A DNA stretch of 64,000 nt from Emydura subglobosa (taxonomy: Eukaryota; Chordata; Testudines; Chelidae): contig ML679961.1 of NCBI GenBank assembly GCA_007922225.1, positions 72,396,890-72,460,889 on the forward strand, in the 5' to 3' direction. Below the pieces are notes generated by a model. The model saw only the letters and a list, made by a program, of their open reading frames with translations. It was not told the origin of the DNA and did not search any database. This document shows positions 12,521 to 25,505 of the stretch, in pieces; positions within the stretch are counted from its first letter, which is position 1, and every line of letters begins with the position of its first letter. Position numbers and translations under genes: made by a program.

Positions 12521-15462
12521 AACTGCCGTGAGCAAGACTTGGGCAGCTCATAACTGCACTGCCCCCAGGAGCAGCCTCAGGGGTTGGAGAATCAAATGCC
12601 CTTCCCAGAAGCAAAGGGAGAAACATGGGAAGGAGTAACTTGCTTTATCAGGTGAAGCATACGCCCCCTGCTCACACTGTCCAACTTCTACTATCTGATG
12701 TCTGAGTGGGTGTGACAGTGGGGCTGATCTGTAGCCGCCCATGGAACACAGGGTGGTACTGCAAGCATACCATGCCTACACAGGGTGACCTGTTCCATAA
12801 GCTCAGCATCAGTCTCTTAAACGGGTAAGTAACAAAATAACTCAGAAAAGTGGCTGTCTGCACCTTTAAACAGAGGGAGGGAAAAAGCCACAAACACAAG
12901 CTTTTAGTTGCAGCACATCATTGCAGGGTAGCATTAAGGCACACCTCCCACACCACATTCTTTCCCAGTGCTGCCAGAGAAAAGCTGCAGGAAAGACTTC
13001 TTAACTGGCCTGCTGGCTCCAGATTGACCAGTGTTTCGCCTGGCCCTTCTAGGCCTCTGGAGGATGGTCTTGTTGATAGTCCAGCCTGAGTGGGTTTCCT
13101 TGAGTGGGGGTGCCAGTGGAGAGCGGAGAAGATCTGATGCTGTCACGGCTGGACAGAGCCAAGACTCCAATGGGTGGACCTGGTGCACAAATCCTGGATC
13201 CAAACTGTACCAAGGACCATGGTCCTTTCTCCCCTTAGAAACCAGTTCAGCTGCATAAGGGCCAGAAAATATCTGGCCCTAATTAATCAGAATTAAATAC
13301 TGCAACTATAAGCCATTTGCCTCTTTTGCATAGATTTAGGAAACTAAATTTAGGAATCTGTGACATACTTCATTTTCACCTGCAGATACTGAGTCCTTGT
13401 ATAAGTTTGTTTGATAAAGTTCAGCTAAGCCAATGTGATACTAACAAGTTCTGATTCTCTCCATGGCAGATTTGGGATTTGTTGGCTTCCAAAATGCCCT
13501 CCCACCCTTTCTCTCATTGCAGGAAGTAGAATCTTTGTGACAGACACTGTACTTATATTTTCCTTTGTGAATTTCACAGACTAGCTAAGGACACTCCTGG
13601 CAAATGCAATGCTCTGGCAGCTATTTCATGCATAGGAACACACAGGTCATTGGCATCTTCAGTCTCATTTAATAATATTTTGTCCTTTATAAACTTTTAA
13701 CAGTCTGCTTTGATAGTTCTTACAAGCCTTTAGGCACCATCTTGTAACTCTATAGACAGTTATGCTCGCAGTTTTAATAGAGAAGATCCAAGCGTACTAG
13801 TAGACAAATTTCCAAGAAATCATTTATCGATGCTGGCTTGGCATGACCACAGTCTATAGGAGGGAACCTGTTGGCAACCATCCACAGCTTGTTCAGCCAT
13901 TTCAAACTCTCTGCTGCATGCAGCATAATGAAACAATGAGCAAAAAGGATCCGCTTTAATCTTTTATAGTTACACAAAAGATACTTAATGCACAGCTTAC
14001 TAGGTTGGGTGCAGATGCCTCACGCATTTTGTGACCCCACTACTGTAAATGACCCACAGTGAACCCTGCTCTCAGGGCTTGGTTTGCTCCCAAGTTTCCA
14101 TTGTCAGAAAGCAAGAGTGTGGGTTCCCAGTGCTAGGAAGTCCACCCGGAGGAGATGAAAGGGCAGCAGCTCAAGGTACTCACAACACCCATATTACTTT
14201 ATCAGGTGGTTGGAATAAGTCAGCTCCAACCCACTGCTGAGCAGTGCAGGTGTAAGAGGGGATATGGTCAGGGAACCCTTGCAGATGCTCTTATTCAACA
14301 CCTCTCTTAGGAAGCCTGTGTTGACAAAGTTCCTAAGAAGCTCTGAATATGTTTGAAAGCTGGCTTTCCCTGGAGGGCCTGATGGTGGGAAAGTAGAGTC
14401 AAGACTTGACTCATCCTTGCTGTTACAATCGATCCCTTCTTAGAGTTTCCCGCTTAGGATAAATAAATTCAGTGATGGTGTTTAGTTCTAACTTTTTTTT
14501 ACAGTCTGTACAATGGCTCACTGATTGCATGTATCTGATAGTCTTATCAATAAAGGATCCTAGCTGGTCTAATTGGTACAAACTCAGTGAAGTTCAAACT
14601 TCATTGCACGAAGTGGTGCACTTTGTTCCTTTGATATCAACTGGAAAACTGCATGTAACCTTATAAACTTATATACACACATAGGGCACAGAGATTCTGT
14701 GCAGAAATGCAGGGTATGTGGGTCCCGTATAAACCAAAGGCTATCATCCTGTGTATCCTTCCCCGGAGATTTCTCTGACTAACTAAGTGGACAATCCCTG
14801 GGGGTACTCTCAACAAAAGCCACTTTGCAGATAGGTGGCGTCTAGATGTCTCAGGCATAGGAGCCAACTAAGTAGTCCACAGCAGATAGATCACTTCAAC
14901 TCTTCACAGGAACTAATCATAATAACAAACTGCAAGGGCAAATGTTTCCACTATCAGTGAACACTTTTGTACTGGGGCAGCAAAGTTCAGCCCTTAGGTA
15001 AGCCCTGACTATGCAATGGTTGTGGGGTGGGATGAGTATGTTATCTCCGCAGCACTCCAAACAATTTGCTGCTTTGTGGGGCGGTGGCGGGGGAAGAGAA
15101 GACCTCAGCCTGAAACAGGACTCCAACAGAAATCATGTGCTGTTCCCGATGCAAAGCTCAATGCATGGAAGACTACTGATCTGGCTTTGGTGTTAGCAAT
15201 CTCTTCTTTTCTTTGTCTCTGATCCCAGCATTTCCTCCCTGTGTGTAGCATTCTTCCAGCTAAGGATTTGGTAGAAACTGCGGGTCATACCATGCCAATT
15301 TTGTCTGAACAATACAACTGAAGCCTTATTAATCACGATGTTACAGTCTAATGAAATGAAACAATGAGAGCCTGGATGGGAACAGAGGGTGCAAATTGTC
15401 ATGACAATTGAGCCTGTTTGAGATCAGATTCAGCCATGAGATACTCTCAGCATATCCTAGAT
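12521..15462. other. Unassigned non-coding sequence
   Basis: Several overlapping short open frames on both strands at 12548-13258 reflect locally higher G+C rather than a gene: none has a recognisable domain and the two strands are equally open. No transposon was recognised. Confidence 0.45.
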
Positions 15463-15752
15463 CAGTGTTTCTCAACAGCAGGATGGTGACCCCTGGGAGA
15501 TGGGGGAAGCTGTGAAGGGTTAACAATTTTATTACAATCTAAAGCAAAGAAAATCTCCATTTCTCCACTCCCTGCACACCCTCCCCCTTCAAGGTCAAGT
15601 ATGCATTGTCAAGCTATTGAAACGCATACACAAATTGTGTAGGCTTATCATTATCATTGATACTTTTTTAGGGTCATAGTAAATGTAAGGGGCTTGTGAA
15701 ATATTTTTACTTCAGATAAGGGGTTGCCAACTGAAAAGGTTGAGAAACAGTG
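15463..15752. mobile_element. Nonautonomous hAT (Charlie-type) transposon
   Basis: The terminal inverted repeats are CAGTGTTTCTCAAC at 15463-15476 and GTTGAGAAACAGTG at 15739-15752, matching the well-known hAT-Charlie consensus end CAGNGNTTCTCAAC with one difference between arms. Flanks TCCTAGAT (left) and TTCTAGGG (right) are similar at five of eight positions, consistent with a decayed 8-bp target duplication. The 262-bp interior has no transposase coding sequence. Confidence 0.85.
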
Positions 15753-17478
15753 TTCTAGGGTCAGAACCATCTTTACCTCTTGACCCTGATCATAAAAGGT
15801 CCCTATGCAACCCCCAAGAAGCACAAGGAGCCTCTCTCTGCATATGTAAAGTCCTGGCACTTAGACTTTTCTAGTCTTGCCAGATGAATATAATTGTATA
15901 ACACTGAATTCCTGTAAAACAAACAAACAAGATAATCACTGTTTTCCTACAACACTTAGCTGACATGGCACTCAACCCCATTGTGTATGGACTAACAGCA
16001 CCTGGGACTGGAATGAGGCCCTAAGGCCAAGTGCACAGGCAATAGATGAGCCTAGATCTTCCTTGATTATACTTTGGCTTCATCATAAAATAGCAATTGT
16101 CCTTTATAACTGTTGACGTTGCAAGTAAATTAAGGGCTGGGGTGGGGTTAGTACACGCTGACAAATCTCTTCTTTCTTGTCCCAACCAAAGCATCACAAT
16201 GTAAACTTATTCCTTCATTCTGCTTAGTAGTATAATTGATTCTGCTGAGACCTACGCCCAGAAATAGCAGTTTTACAACTGTTGCAAATCAAACTGCAGT
16301 GCTAGTGAGGTATTCACTTGCCAGGAGACTGTGACACCTCATCTGTTAAATGGTTGATGTTTGAAAACAGCCCCCTTTTCTTTGTCCTTGTGAGACTGTT
16401 GCACGGAATGGACATCCTCTATACAGTGGTACTGAGGGATATGGGAGTTGAATCAGCAACATTCTTACACTGCTTAACCTCTATTATTTTACATCCAGGA
16501 GCACTGACATTTGCATGGCTTAGCAAGTTGCAAGCTGTAACGACAGCACTTAGAATGGGCAGCAGCAGAACTGAGATCCAATGCGTGCAGAAAGTGGAGA
16601 CCAATTTCAGAATTCACCTTAAAGAGATATGCAGAGCTGTTCAGCACATGGCTAATGGTCCCTAATTCCTTGGGTATTCATTGTAAGAGACTATTATCCA
16701 TGCTACAGCTATTTGCTTTTAACATGGATTTAATGTACAATGCTATCAAAAATTCCAAATAATCCAGCTATTACATTTTCAATAGCTTCTGCTTCTCTGC
16801 TGTACTTTATCCACTTTGAACATGAGAGACAAATGTACTGCATGATTGTGTAACTACATATGGAACAAAAGCATTTATTTCCCGTAGTTCTTCAATTTCA
16901 TGTGGTATATGCCAAACGTGTATATATATGTATAAAGTCTAGCTCCAGTTAAATATCTTTAAATCACTCTCCAGATAAATATCACTATCCTGTGGATAAA
17001 AATAAATGTATTTCCAATTTGTGTTCATTCTGTGGTGAAATAAATAATGTGAAACATATGCAAAACACATATGGGATGAGAAAAAATGATGCTGAAATAA
17101 GGCTGTCTTGGAGCTGTCTCATAGATTTTACAAACTGTGAGCAATCCATTTGATGTTAATGTTTTGTACTGATATATTGGTAGCACCTTTCATCCTAGAA
17201 CTCAAGGCATGTTGCATAGTTTACCCACATCTTTGAGGTAAGTAAGTGTTGATATGCTTGTTTTACCAATGGCTAAACTACAGTGAAGGGCTTAATCCTG
17301 CAAACATTTACTCAATAACAACTGATATGAGGAAGAATTTGCAGTACCAGACATTAGATGTCTTACTTGGAGCCACTCAATAAATCAGCAAGTTGCAAGC
17401 TGTAACGACAATGAGGAAATAAAGTCTGAATGGGAGAGTGACATGAAAACCAAAAGACAGATTGTGTTGATTGCTACA
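15753..17478. other. Unassigned sequence with a spaced 24-bp direct repeat
   Basis: No gene supported. The open frame at 16318-16665 (+, 115 codons) has no domain. An exact 24-bp sequence occurs at 16522-16545 and again at 17387-17410 (AGCAAGTTGCAAG followed by CTGTAACGACA). Confidence 0.55.
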
Positions 17479-18372
17479 TGTCATATTTCAGGGCAATTAC
17501 ACCTGCATTTCCCCCTCATGATCTAGCAAAGGCAGCTACTCCAGGGTCCCGGCTTCTAGCTCTTACCTCTCTTGGGCGGAGACCCTCATTTCTTTCCCTC
17601 CTGACCAGGGGTTTTCCAGGCTGCACAATTCCCTGACTATACTGTGGGTTGCCCATTAAGACAGACAGAGTAAACCCGCTTGCTTTGCTTTCTCTTCAGA
17701 GGCCATAAACAGTGTAATTACCCACAGTTGTAAATTGCAACACAGCCCTTTCTAAGCAAGCACATTTATTTTTAAAGTGAAAGCTTTATAGAGAAAACAT
17801 ATTAAAAACAATAAAAGAACCTACGTGCATGCTAATAAGCTTAGCAGAGATCACCGCCAACTCCAACAAAGATACTGGTAGGTGATAAGTCCTTCAAACC
17901 CACTGAGGGTTTTTTCTGTGTTTTAAAGGTCAAAACAGATATTAGCTCAGAACTGTCACAACCACAAATCATTCAGTCTTTCCTTTTTATGGTTTGGGCC
18001 TTTGAACTTGTCCTCACGTAGTAGATGATCAGCAGACAAAGATCCACTTCTCACGGTGAAGCTTCAAAAGGCTGGGCTCTTGCATAACCGGAAGGGGGTA
18101 TATTTGCTAATACCTCCCCTTAGAGATTTCCTGGGAAAATCACCTAACGTAGTTTGTCCCAAAAGTTCATTCTTGTCTGACACATTTGTCCTTTGAAGTT
18201 AATAACACTATTCAGGGTTTACATTGGTCATGTCTTCCCCCATAGAAGTTACATACAATTTCACAATAATACATAAACTTTGCATTTTTAATATAATGGA
18301 TTCCAAAACTACTTATGTTTAATTCAGAAAGGTTTTTTAAGGATATTGTGGGAAATTGTCAAATGTGTTACA
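17479..18372 (-). mobile_element. Solo LTR, family A, with target duplication
   Basis: An 894-bp element begins TGTCATATTTC and ends TGTGTTACA, giving LTR-type TG...CA ends. It is flanked by the exact 5-bp direct repeat CTACA at 17474-17478 and 18373-18377. A minus-strand AATAAA (complement of TTTATT, 17765-17770) would be the polyadenylation signal, so the LTR is probably transcribed on the minus strand. Homologous sequence occurs at 21029-21212 and in 53421-56692. No internal retroviral region adjoins it, so it is best explained as a solo LTR left by recombination. The superfamily (ERV or Gypsy) cannot be decided from the LTR alone. Confidence 0.8.
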
Positions 18373-18377
18373 CTACA

Positions 18378-21028
18378 TAATTATGCATGGACAAGAGGGG
18401 TGTTAAACTACTTCAACATGCCTGCATGCCTCCCCCCCCCCCCCCCCGGACTTCAGGTCTCAGTGTGAAAGGGGAAAGCCCGCATTATGCATCTGATATT
18501 TGTCTCTACCCCCATGCAGAGAATGGATAGAATCTTAGCTCTGCTGGCCATCACAACTGAGCTAGCACTGTGTGGTATGGGTCACTAGCTGATTGCTACA
18601 CTCCAGGAGTAAAGGGGAGCAGGAAGGAATTGTGTCTGTGAAAGGTTGCATTGCTAGGCTCTGTCTCTTACACAGGCAAGATAGAATAGCCACAAACTTG
18701 CCTCAAGGGACGCCAAGCTTTTGAGAAACAGAGTATTGTCAGAAGTGTGAAAGGCAGCAGAGGGCGGGGTCAAAAAGACTAAATAAAGACCATGAAATCT
18801 GGTCATGAAGAGGACAGTGGATACGTTGATGAGAGCAATTTCAGTGGATGTGGGAGAGAGTGGAAGCCAAATTGGTGATGTTATGGGAGAGTTTCTTTTT
18901 TCTAATTATAATTTTATATCTTTAGCAACAAAAGCAATAAGTGGACACAAAGAAAAATATGATTCCATTGTAACTGGTGACTTTCTTAATTTCTTTCACT
19001 CTGTTAAATTGTCCAGCAGTAGGTTAAGATTCTTTTCCCCAGGTCTTTACAGAAGAAAGGTCAATTAATTACCAGTTAGATGGCATGCACAGTCCGGCAA
19101 AAATAAACCAGTGCCCTAGATAATAAAATGAAATGCTGCTTTGTTAATATAAATTGTGTCCTCCAGCAGAAGAAAGCAAATAATTTCAGTTTATAAGCAT
19201 TTGGAATGCACCCAAATGTTGTTGTTTGGCTGAAGCATTTATCACATTGAAAGGACAATTCAAAACAAGAACTCTAAACATTCATAGGTTGGGTTTGCAT
19301 TGACCTTATTCCTGTTTATTATTAGGTATTGTAATACATTTTTATGTATTAGATGGTATATATACACAATAAGAAAAAAAAACAAAACCTATACATAGAT
19401 TAGGAAACAGTCTGGGTAACTGGAAAAAATTATAATAAATAATTAATCATAAAAAGCACTGTCACTGTGTAATAAATTACAGTAAGTTGAACTGTAATTG
19501 TAGAGCGTTATGGATATTGGGTTGAATTTAAAATTATATGTACTGGAAATTTAATGACTGCTGACGTTTGAACAGGGTTACAGTAATTAATAAATTGGTA
19601 ATTGTAGTTGTGATTACCAGTTGTGATCTTGATTAATAACAGGTATTGATTAATCCCCCAATAATCCTGGCACAGTTTATGGCTAGAAGAATAAGATGCA
19701 CATCACAGAATGCAGGAAGCATGATTAACAAAAGCAATAATAAAAAATACTTTATTCTCATTACAGAGCTGTCTTTGGGGACAAGATTTGTGAATGTGGG
19801 AAACATGGATAGACTCACTGTAGTTGGAAGCCAAGGTAAAACATTATGTCAAAAATTGCCTTAATAAAAGAGACTTATTGGCAGACTGGGTATATTTTTA
19901 TAATGATAAATCTTTTCCATGTTTACATTCATTACATCCCCTACTACACAAGCTTCCTGTCATTTTAATAGTGTTTTCATTTCACATTGGTCCTTATCAC
20001 TACCTTTTTAGTCCTATAGAAAAAAAATAGGTGATCTTTTAAAAATGCCATATGAAGTGGCTTATTATTAACTCTTTTTGCAAAGAATCATGAATTGGAG
20101 GTCACAAGGTGATGAAATATATTTGTGCTAACTAGAGCTGACTGGAGGATGAAGCTCTAAAACAAGAAGGAAGATTAAAAAAAAACAAAATTGATTGTTT
20201 TGTTGTTTTTAATCTCATGATTTTTAAAACCGTCTCATGATTTCTGAGAGCCTGACACATGGCTGGTGATACCATATGTCAGTTAACTATTTTAATGGAC
20301 TATGGCACTGATCCTGAAATCAAATGTGAATGGAAAGACCACTGGTTCTGTGTGGAGCCCCTCTGACATTAGTAGTGTACCATGCATGCACAAGGATCCG
20401 CTCACATGGCCCCAAATGATGGACCAAGACTAGCCAGACTGGTTTCCTGTCCCAAAGCTTTCCAAGCGAATGTAGTGCCACCATTCTCAAAACAATTACA
20501 GACTGTGAGGTTTGACTTACCATAAGTGTAGGTTAAAAAATGATGGGCCTAAGCCTCAAAGTTCACTTCTGCATCTGAGCTTCTCTGAAGTTCAGTGCGT
20601 TTGGAACCAAGGAATGGGTTTGAGCCCACCTCTCTTAAAGAAAATGCACTAAGATAAAAAAGCAATTAAACACACACAAGAAAAACCAATGACAATAAAT
20701 ATAAATGAAATCGGATCAGATACACCAAAATGTTTGTAACAGCACATCCAACCCATAAGCCTTCTAAAGCTTTGATCTACTTCATGTGACTCTGGTGAGA
20801 AAGAAAACCCAGGGTAAGAATTAAAATAAATAAGGATCCATTTTTAGACTGATGTCATGTTTTCATCAAAGGGGATTGGGAAGCTAGGACCAAATTAAAA
20901 TATATATATATAACTCTAAAAATCTACATGACAGGAAGAATATTGACTTCTTTTTTCCTGACACAAAGAAATACTTTAAATATCATGTTTAAATAAAACA
21001 TGAGTGAAAGATTTCACAGTATAGAAGC
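18378..21028. other. Unassigned AT-rich sequence
   Basis: Contains a C16 homopolymer at 18432-18447 and a short (TA)n run near 20902-20911. No gene and no classifiable transposon was recognised. Confidence 0.5.
18432..18447. repeat. Poly-C run
   Basis: Sixteen consecutive C residues on the plus strand. Its length may be unreliable in the assembly. Confidence 0.9.
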
Positions 21029-21212
21029 TGTCAGAGTTTCAGGGTAGCTGCACATGTATTTCCCTCCGTCAGCACCCATGGTCCACTCCAGGAGTGCCCA
21101 GTCAGGTCTCAGGTCTCCAACCATCACCTGTCTCTCGGCAGGGATCCTTGTCCCACTCTCTTTTGACCAGGAAGTTTTAAGGCTGCACAGCTCTCTGCTT
21201 TATGCTGTAATA
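21029..21212 (-). mobile_element. LTR family A, truncated fragment
   Basis: Begins TGTCAGAGTTTCAGGGTA and follows the family A LTR through 'aaggctgcacagctctctgc' near 21179-21198, the equivalent of 17619-17638. Homology stops at 'gtaatatcc' (about 21212), where the L1-like sequence starts. Only the first fifth of the LTR is present. Confidence 0.7.
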
Positions 21213-24130
21213 TCCTCAGCAAGCCTCAGTCTATCATCTTGTATTATATCTTTAATATGTATTAATCTTTGTTCTATCCAAATTGTCCTAAGTGTAGAGT
21301 TGGCCTTGATTCTGAGTGACGGGTTAACCCATAGTGGTATGAAAAGAAAATTAGTAAGGTCGAATGCTGTAATCATCTTAACACATTGCAGAATGCCCAA
21401 TTTAGATACAAAGATTGGTTTTTGCCTTAAGGGTGAGGGTAGCCTCTTAAAGTATAGAAAAGAAAAGAAGGAACCAAACAGCATAGCTAAGCTTTTTTTC
21501 AGTCTCAGATTAGCTGGTTTGTATAGAGAGTCACTGGAGGGAAACTGTCTTACAGTAGGATGCATTTGGAATGCTGTATAAGGTAGATACAAATCTGGCA
21601 ACCCAATGTTGCCCAGGACTTTTTAAGGGTCTTGTGTGACAAGTGAGCTGTTTGTATCCAGTGTAAATTGTAAGCAAAGCCTACATAGTTGAGCAAGAGC
21701 AAGACCTTGAAAGGCAATAGGCTAATGATATATGTCAATCCTAGAATATATTTATTTTGGTTATTTCCATTCTCCCCAGTAAGGCTAGAGAGAGAAGATG
21801 CCATCTCCCTACTCCTTCAAATTTGTTTTAACATATAGTCCATATTTACAGAAACAATTTTGGCAAGTTTAGGGCAAATCTTAACACCTAAGTAAGTTAT
21901 TTCCTTCCATGTTTGAACTGGAAAATGCTGCAACTGAGAAGAATCTCGTCCTTTGGATATATCCATTGTTTATGATTTATCCCAATTAATGCGAAAACCA
22001 GTGATCTCTCCAAAAATGTCATGCGGATGAGAATAGATTTTTTTAAAGTAAAAAAATGTCGTCAGCATATAAACTGACTTTGTGTTTTCCCCTGTTTTTA
22101 GGCACACCTTCAATGACTGAGTGCTGATGGATGTACATTACCAGTGGTTCAAGGGATAGATTAAAAAGGAAGGGCGAGAGGGGCAGCCCTGTTGTGTCCT
22201 TCTTTCTAGCTGTAATGTGGGAAAAATAATTCCATTAGTTAAGAGTTACTTTGACCCAGTTCAGGAATATGGGTCCAAATCCAATATTTTTAGGACAGCC
22301 TTTAGGCTATTCAACTCTATCAAAGACCTTTGGTGCATCTAGAGATAAAGCTATGGAGGGAACATCTGCAAACTGAGCTTGATGGATCAAGTGAGTGACT
22401 TTTCTCGTATTATCAGCAACCATTCATCCTATATTGAAACAAACCTGATCTGTGTGTATAATTGATGGCATGATCCTGTTCAGTCATGTTGCTAAAATTT
22501 TTGCAATTATTTTGCGATCTGTGTTCAATAGAGATGGTGGGGGGAAAGTCACCACATTTGTGACCACCTTTGTTCTTCTTTAAAATAAAGTTATCATGTC
22601 ATGAGAAATGTTTCCTTTTTTAAATATTTCAGTGAAGGACCTTTGAAAGAATAGAAGGTAGCTGATTACAAAATGTTTTATCCACATCTGCTGGAAAACC
22701 CATCCAGCCAAGGGCCCTTGCTGGAACTCATATTTTTGTAGCCTGTTCAAAGCTTTGTCCATAAACAACATTCATTCTGAAGTTAGGGTATAAAAAGACA
22801 GACCTTCTATGAAATGATCAAATTTATTAGAGTCAAATTGGTAGTCTGACTGATATAAAGTTTGATAAAATTGCTTAAATTAATTATTTATCTCTATTGG
22901 TTCAAGGATGGCACTCCCAGCTTCTTGTTATAAGAAAGAAATTTTTTTGACTAGTTCCATCCTAAGTCTTGTGGCAAAAGAGGTATCTCCTGATTTGTCT
23001 CCCCATTCATAATATCTTTGTTTGACACCGTTGAGTGTAAATTTGTCTTGGTTGGATAAGCGTTCATTATATTTATATTTGGCATTGATTAGACAATGCA
23101 GGAAGTTTTCATTATTTGGGTCACTGTTGTGTGTTCTTGCCAAATCATCTATTTCCTTGGCCAGAGAGTCTAATAACTCGAATCACTCTCTCTCCTTTTG
23201 GAAGGCATACTTCATGCTTTCACCCCTTACAGTAGCTTTCAGAGCTTTCCAAAAAATGGAATCTGAGGTAACTGAGACTTATTTTCTCTTAAGAAATTAG
23301 AGATGACTGAATCAACTGTGCAATGAAAGTTTGCATCTTTTAGTAGCAGAGTGTTCAGCAACTACCAAGAAGATTTTAATAAGGTGTAACCAGAGTCTAA
23401 GATAAGTATAATTGGAGTATGATCTGAAATTCATATTTTATAAATAGTTGCTTCCAGGCCTGCTGGAATCAGTTCTGAAGACACAAGAAAAAATTAATTC
23501 TGGAGTAAGATGAATATACTGTACAGAAATATGTATGGTCATGCACCTTGAGGTGTCTCAGCCTCTGTATATCTTTTAAATGAAGTTCATTCATTAAGGA
23601 AGGTTGACCTATTGTGCTTTGAGAGCTGGGTCTCGTGTAATTGGATTTGTTCAAGTGTCATCTAGGGTAGTATTCCAATTGCCTCCCAGTATTACAGGAA
23701 TTTCTTTTTTTTTTTTTTTTTTTGTAATTAGAAACAATTTCTACAATGTCTTTTTTGAAAAATTCAGAATTACCTCCACTTGGATTGTAAATGATTCCTA
23801 GAATAGAATAAACCTTTAGAGTTGAAAAAGCCTTCAATAAGGATGTATCTTCCTTCATGATCAGACCAAGACTGTATACATTAAAAAGTTATACTTTTAT
23901 GAATTAAGATGGATGTGCCTCTCATTTTAGAATTTAGTGATGAATGATACTCAACACCTACTCTCAATTTCTTGATTCTATCACATCCATTTCTGCTAGA
24001 TGAGTTTCCTTCAATAAAGCTAATTGGCACTTTTTTAATATGTGGTGTCTGAGGATTTAAATTTTTTTGGAAGATAGATTAAGTCCCTCACATTACAGTA
24101 ACACAGTCTAAGAAATTTCTTGGCAAAGTC
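21200..24130 (-). pseudogene. L1-like ORF2 remnant (endonuclease and reverse transcriptase)
   Basis: Recognisable pieces on the minus strand: an endonuclease-start block (ALLKETHLAEMD, near 23990-24040, compare the L1 QETH motif); an endonuclease middle part (NPSGGNSEFF, about 23765-23795); a linker block 22928-23143 with YKYNERLSNQDKFTLNGVKQ and YYEWGDKSG, typical of L1 ORF2; the reverse-transcriptase active site SLYADDIFLL, with YADD at 22058-22069; and a C-terminal block 21200-21601 containing FIPLWVNPSLRI. The YADD aspartates are intact although surrounding frames are broken. A run of 19 T (A on the coding strand) at 23705-23723 interrupts the endonuclease part. It cannot be translated as one protein. 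Confidence 0.8.
23705..23723. repeat. Poly-T run inside the L1 remnant
   Basis: Nineteen T on the plus strand (lysine codons on the L1 coding strand), inside the endonuclease-coding region. Probably expanded after the element died. Confidence 0.85.
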
Positions 24131-25125
24131 TTAAAAAGATATATTCATATATATAAAACCTTATTCTAAAGATACATATTTTCCCAGTGATATTGTCCGT
24201 AATTATACATATTAGATACGGGTTAGTTTTGAATGAATTTGTCTTCAGTTGACCCTCTAAGGGTGTCAGGTACATAAAAAGCTCTATAGTTAAATATCAG
24301 GTGTCTTCCAAAGTATATTTGTAACAGGAAACAAATAATTAACAGACTTAAAACAAGCCATTGTGGGCATGTTCAGAGCCTTGAGGGCTTCAACTCCATC
24401 TGGTCCTCCCCTCACTCTATTATTTAATAATATTCTAAACATCTCTAATGGCAAATATATTTTGAATCAAATATTACCCTGTAAGTGCCAGTAGGTTTTC
24501 TAAGAACATGTATAATATATTCTTATGTACAGAAGTTTTCTATGTATGCATACATACTACACATATGTATATGTGTGTGTATATATATTTAAACTCATCA
24601 CATGTGAATTTACAATTGATTTGGCAAATCAAACACAAATGAGGACAAAATCTAAATATGAAAAATGTTTTATAGAAAAACTCATATTCATAGTAGGTCA
24701 AATGCCCTGCACAAATTGAATAACTAGTGCTATTTAAGGTTTAGGTTATAGTCTAATTTGCATGGCAGGAGTACTGACCATTCCAAGGGTCTTGTGTTAC
24801 CATAACATCATCCAGAGGCAAAACTAGAAGAGCTTCTGAATAGCTGTGCAAGTTGTGATGATTAGTGTGGACAACACTTCACTCAGTAGATGGTGCTCTA
24901 TCCCCCATACTCAGTTGTTGTTATTGCTCAGTTACAAAGGAAATCAACAGAAGAGTTCAGCCTAGCTGGTTATCTGTTACAAGTTGGAAGATTATATAAG
25001 AGAGTATTACTATATCTCTAAGGATACATAGGAAAACAAACAGATTTTAAAACTTCTTGAGATATGCTTTCTATGATGGAAATAAATATTCTGCTACTTT
25101 TGGTCAAATCTGGTCTCAGTCTTTG

Positions 25126-25418
25126 GGTATGTCTATACTGGCGGCGGCAAAGTCGCCGCCATAAGATCGACCTATCTGGATCGATTGAGTGGTCAGTGAA
25201 GACCCGCTCAATCGATCCAGAAGTCGATGCTGGTAAACGCCCCCCTCAAGTGGCGTAGCGCTGCATCGACGGGAATGTGGTTCCCGTCAGCACAGTACAG
25301 TGAAGACAACGTGCAGAAGGAAAGCACAGCAGTTGACGGGAGTTATGCAAGCTACTCTGCGTAGCTTGTGTAACTCCCATCGACTGCCGACGAATTGCCA
25401 GGTCAGTGTAGACCAGGG
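25126..25418. mobile_element. Palindrome-rich nonautonomous DNA transposon (hAT-like MITE)
   Basis: The ends are imperfect inverted repeats: GGGTATGTCTATACTG at 25126-25141 versus the complement of CAGTGTAGACCAGGG (25404-25418). CTTTG lies immediately outside each end (25121-25125 and 25419-25423). The interior is built from hairpins: GGCGGCG/CGCCGCC at 25140-25160; a perfect 14-bp pair CTGGATCGATTGAG (25176-25189) with CTCAATCGATCCAG (25207-25220); and a 25-bp arm pair 25331-25355 / 25361-25385 with four mismatches around a 5-base loop. It is distinctly CpG-rich compared with its surroundings. The 'gtctacactg' ends resemble hAT-type MITEs abundant in turtles. It carries no coding capacity and sits in the L1 ORF1. 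Confidence 0.8.
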
Positions 25419-25505
25419 CTTTGAAATGTCTGCCAAGCTTCAGAGGGGGTTTTGCAAAATCTTATGAAGCCTGCTAAATCCATAGTGAAGGTGGATGGGT
25501 ACCTC

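Noticed and set aside
12548..13258. Cluster of overlapping frames as a possible gene or CpG island
   Set aside because: Frames are open on both strands without any domain, and CpG density is low.
16318..16665. 115-codon open frame as a coding exon
   Set aside because: No domain recognised, and the opposite strand is open too.
18432..18447. Functional G-quadruplex site
   Set aside because: A single homopolymer run, possibly of uncertain length in the assembly; no conserved context.
21054..21581. 175-codon plus-strand open frame
   Set aside because: It crosses the LTR fragment and is antisense to the L1 ORF2 C-terminus.
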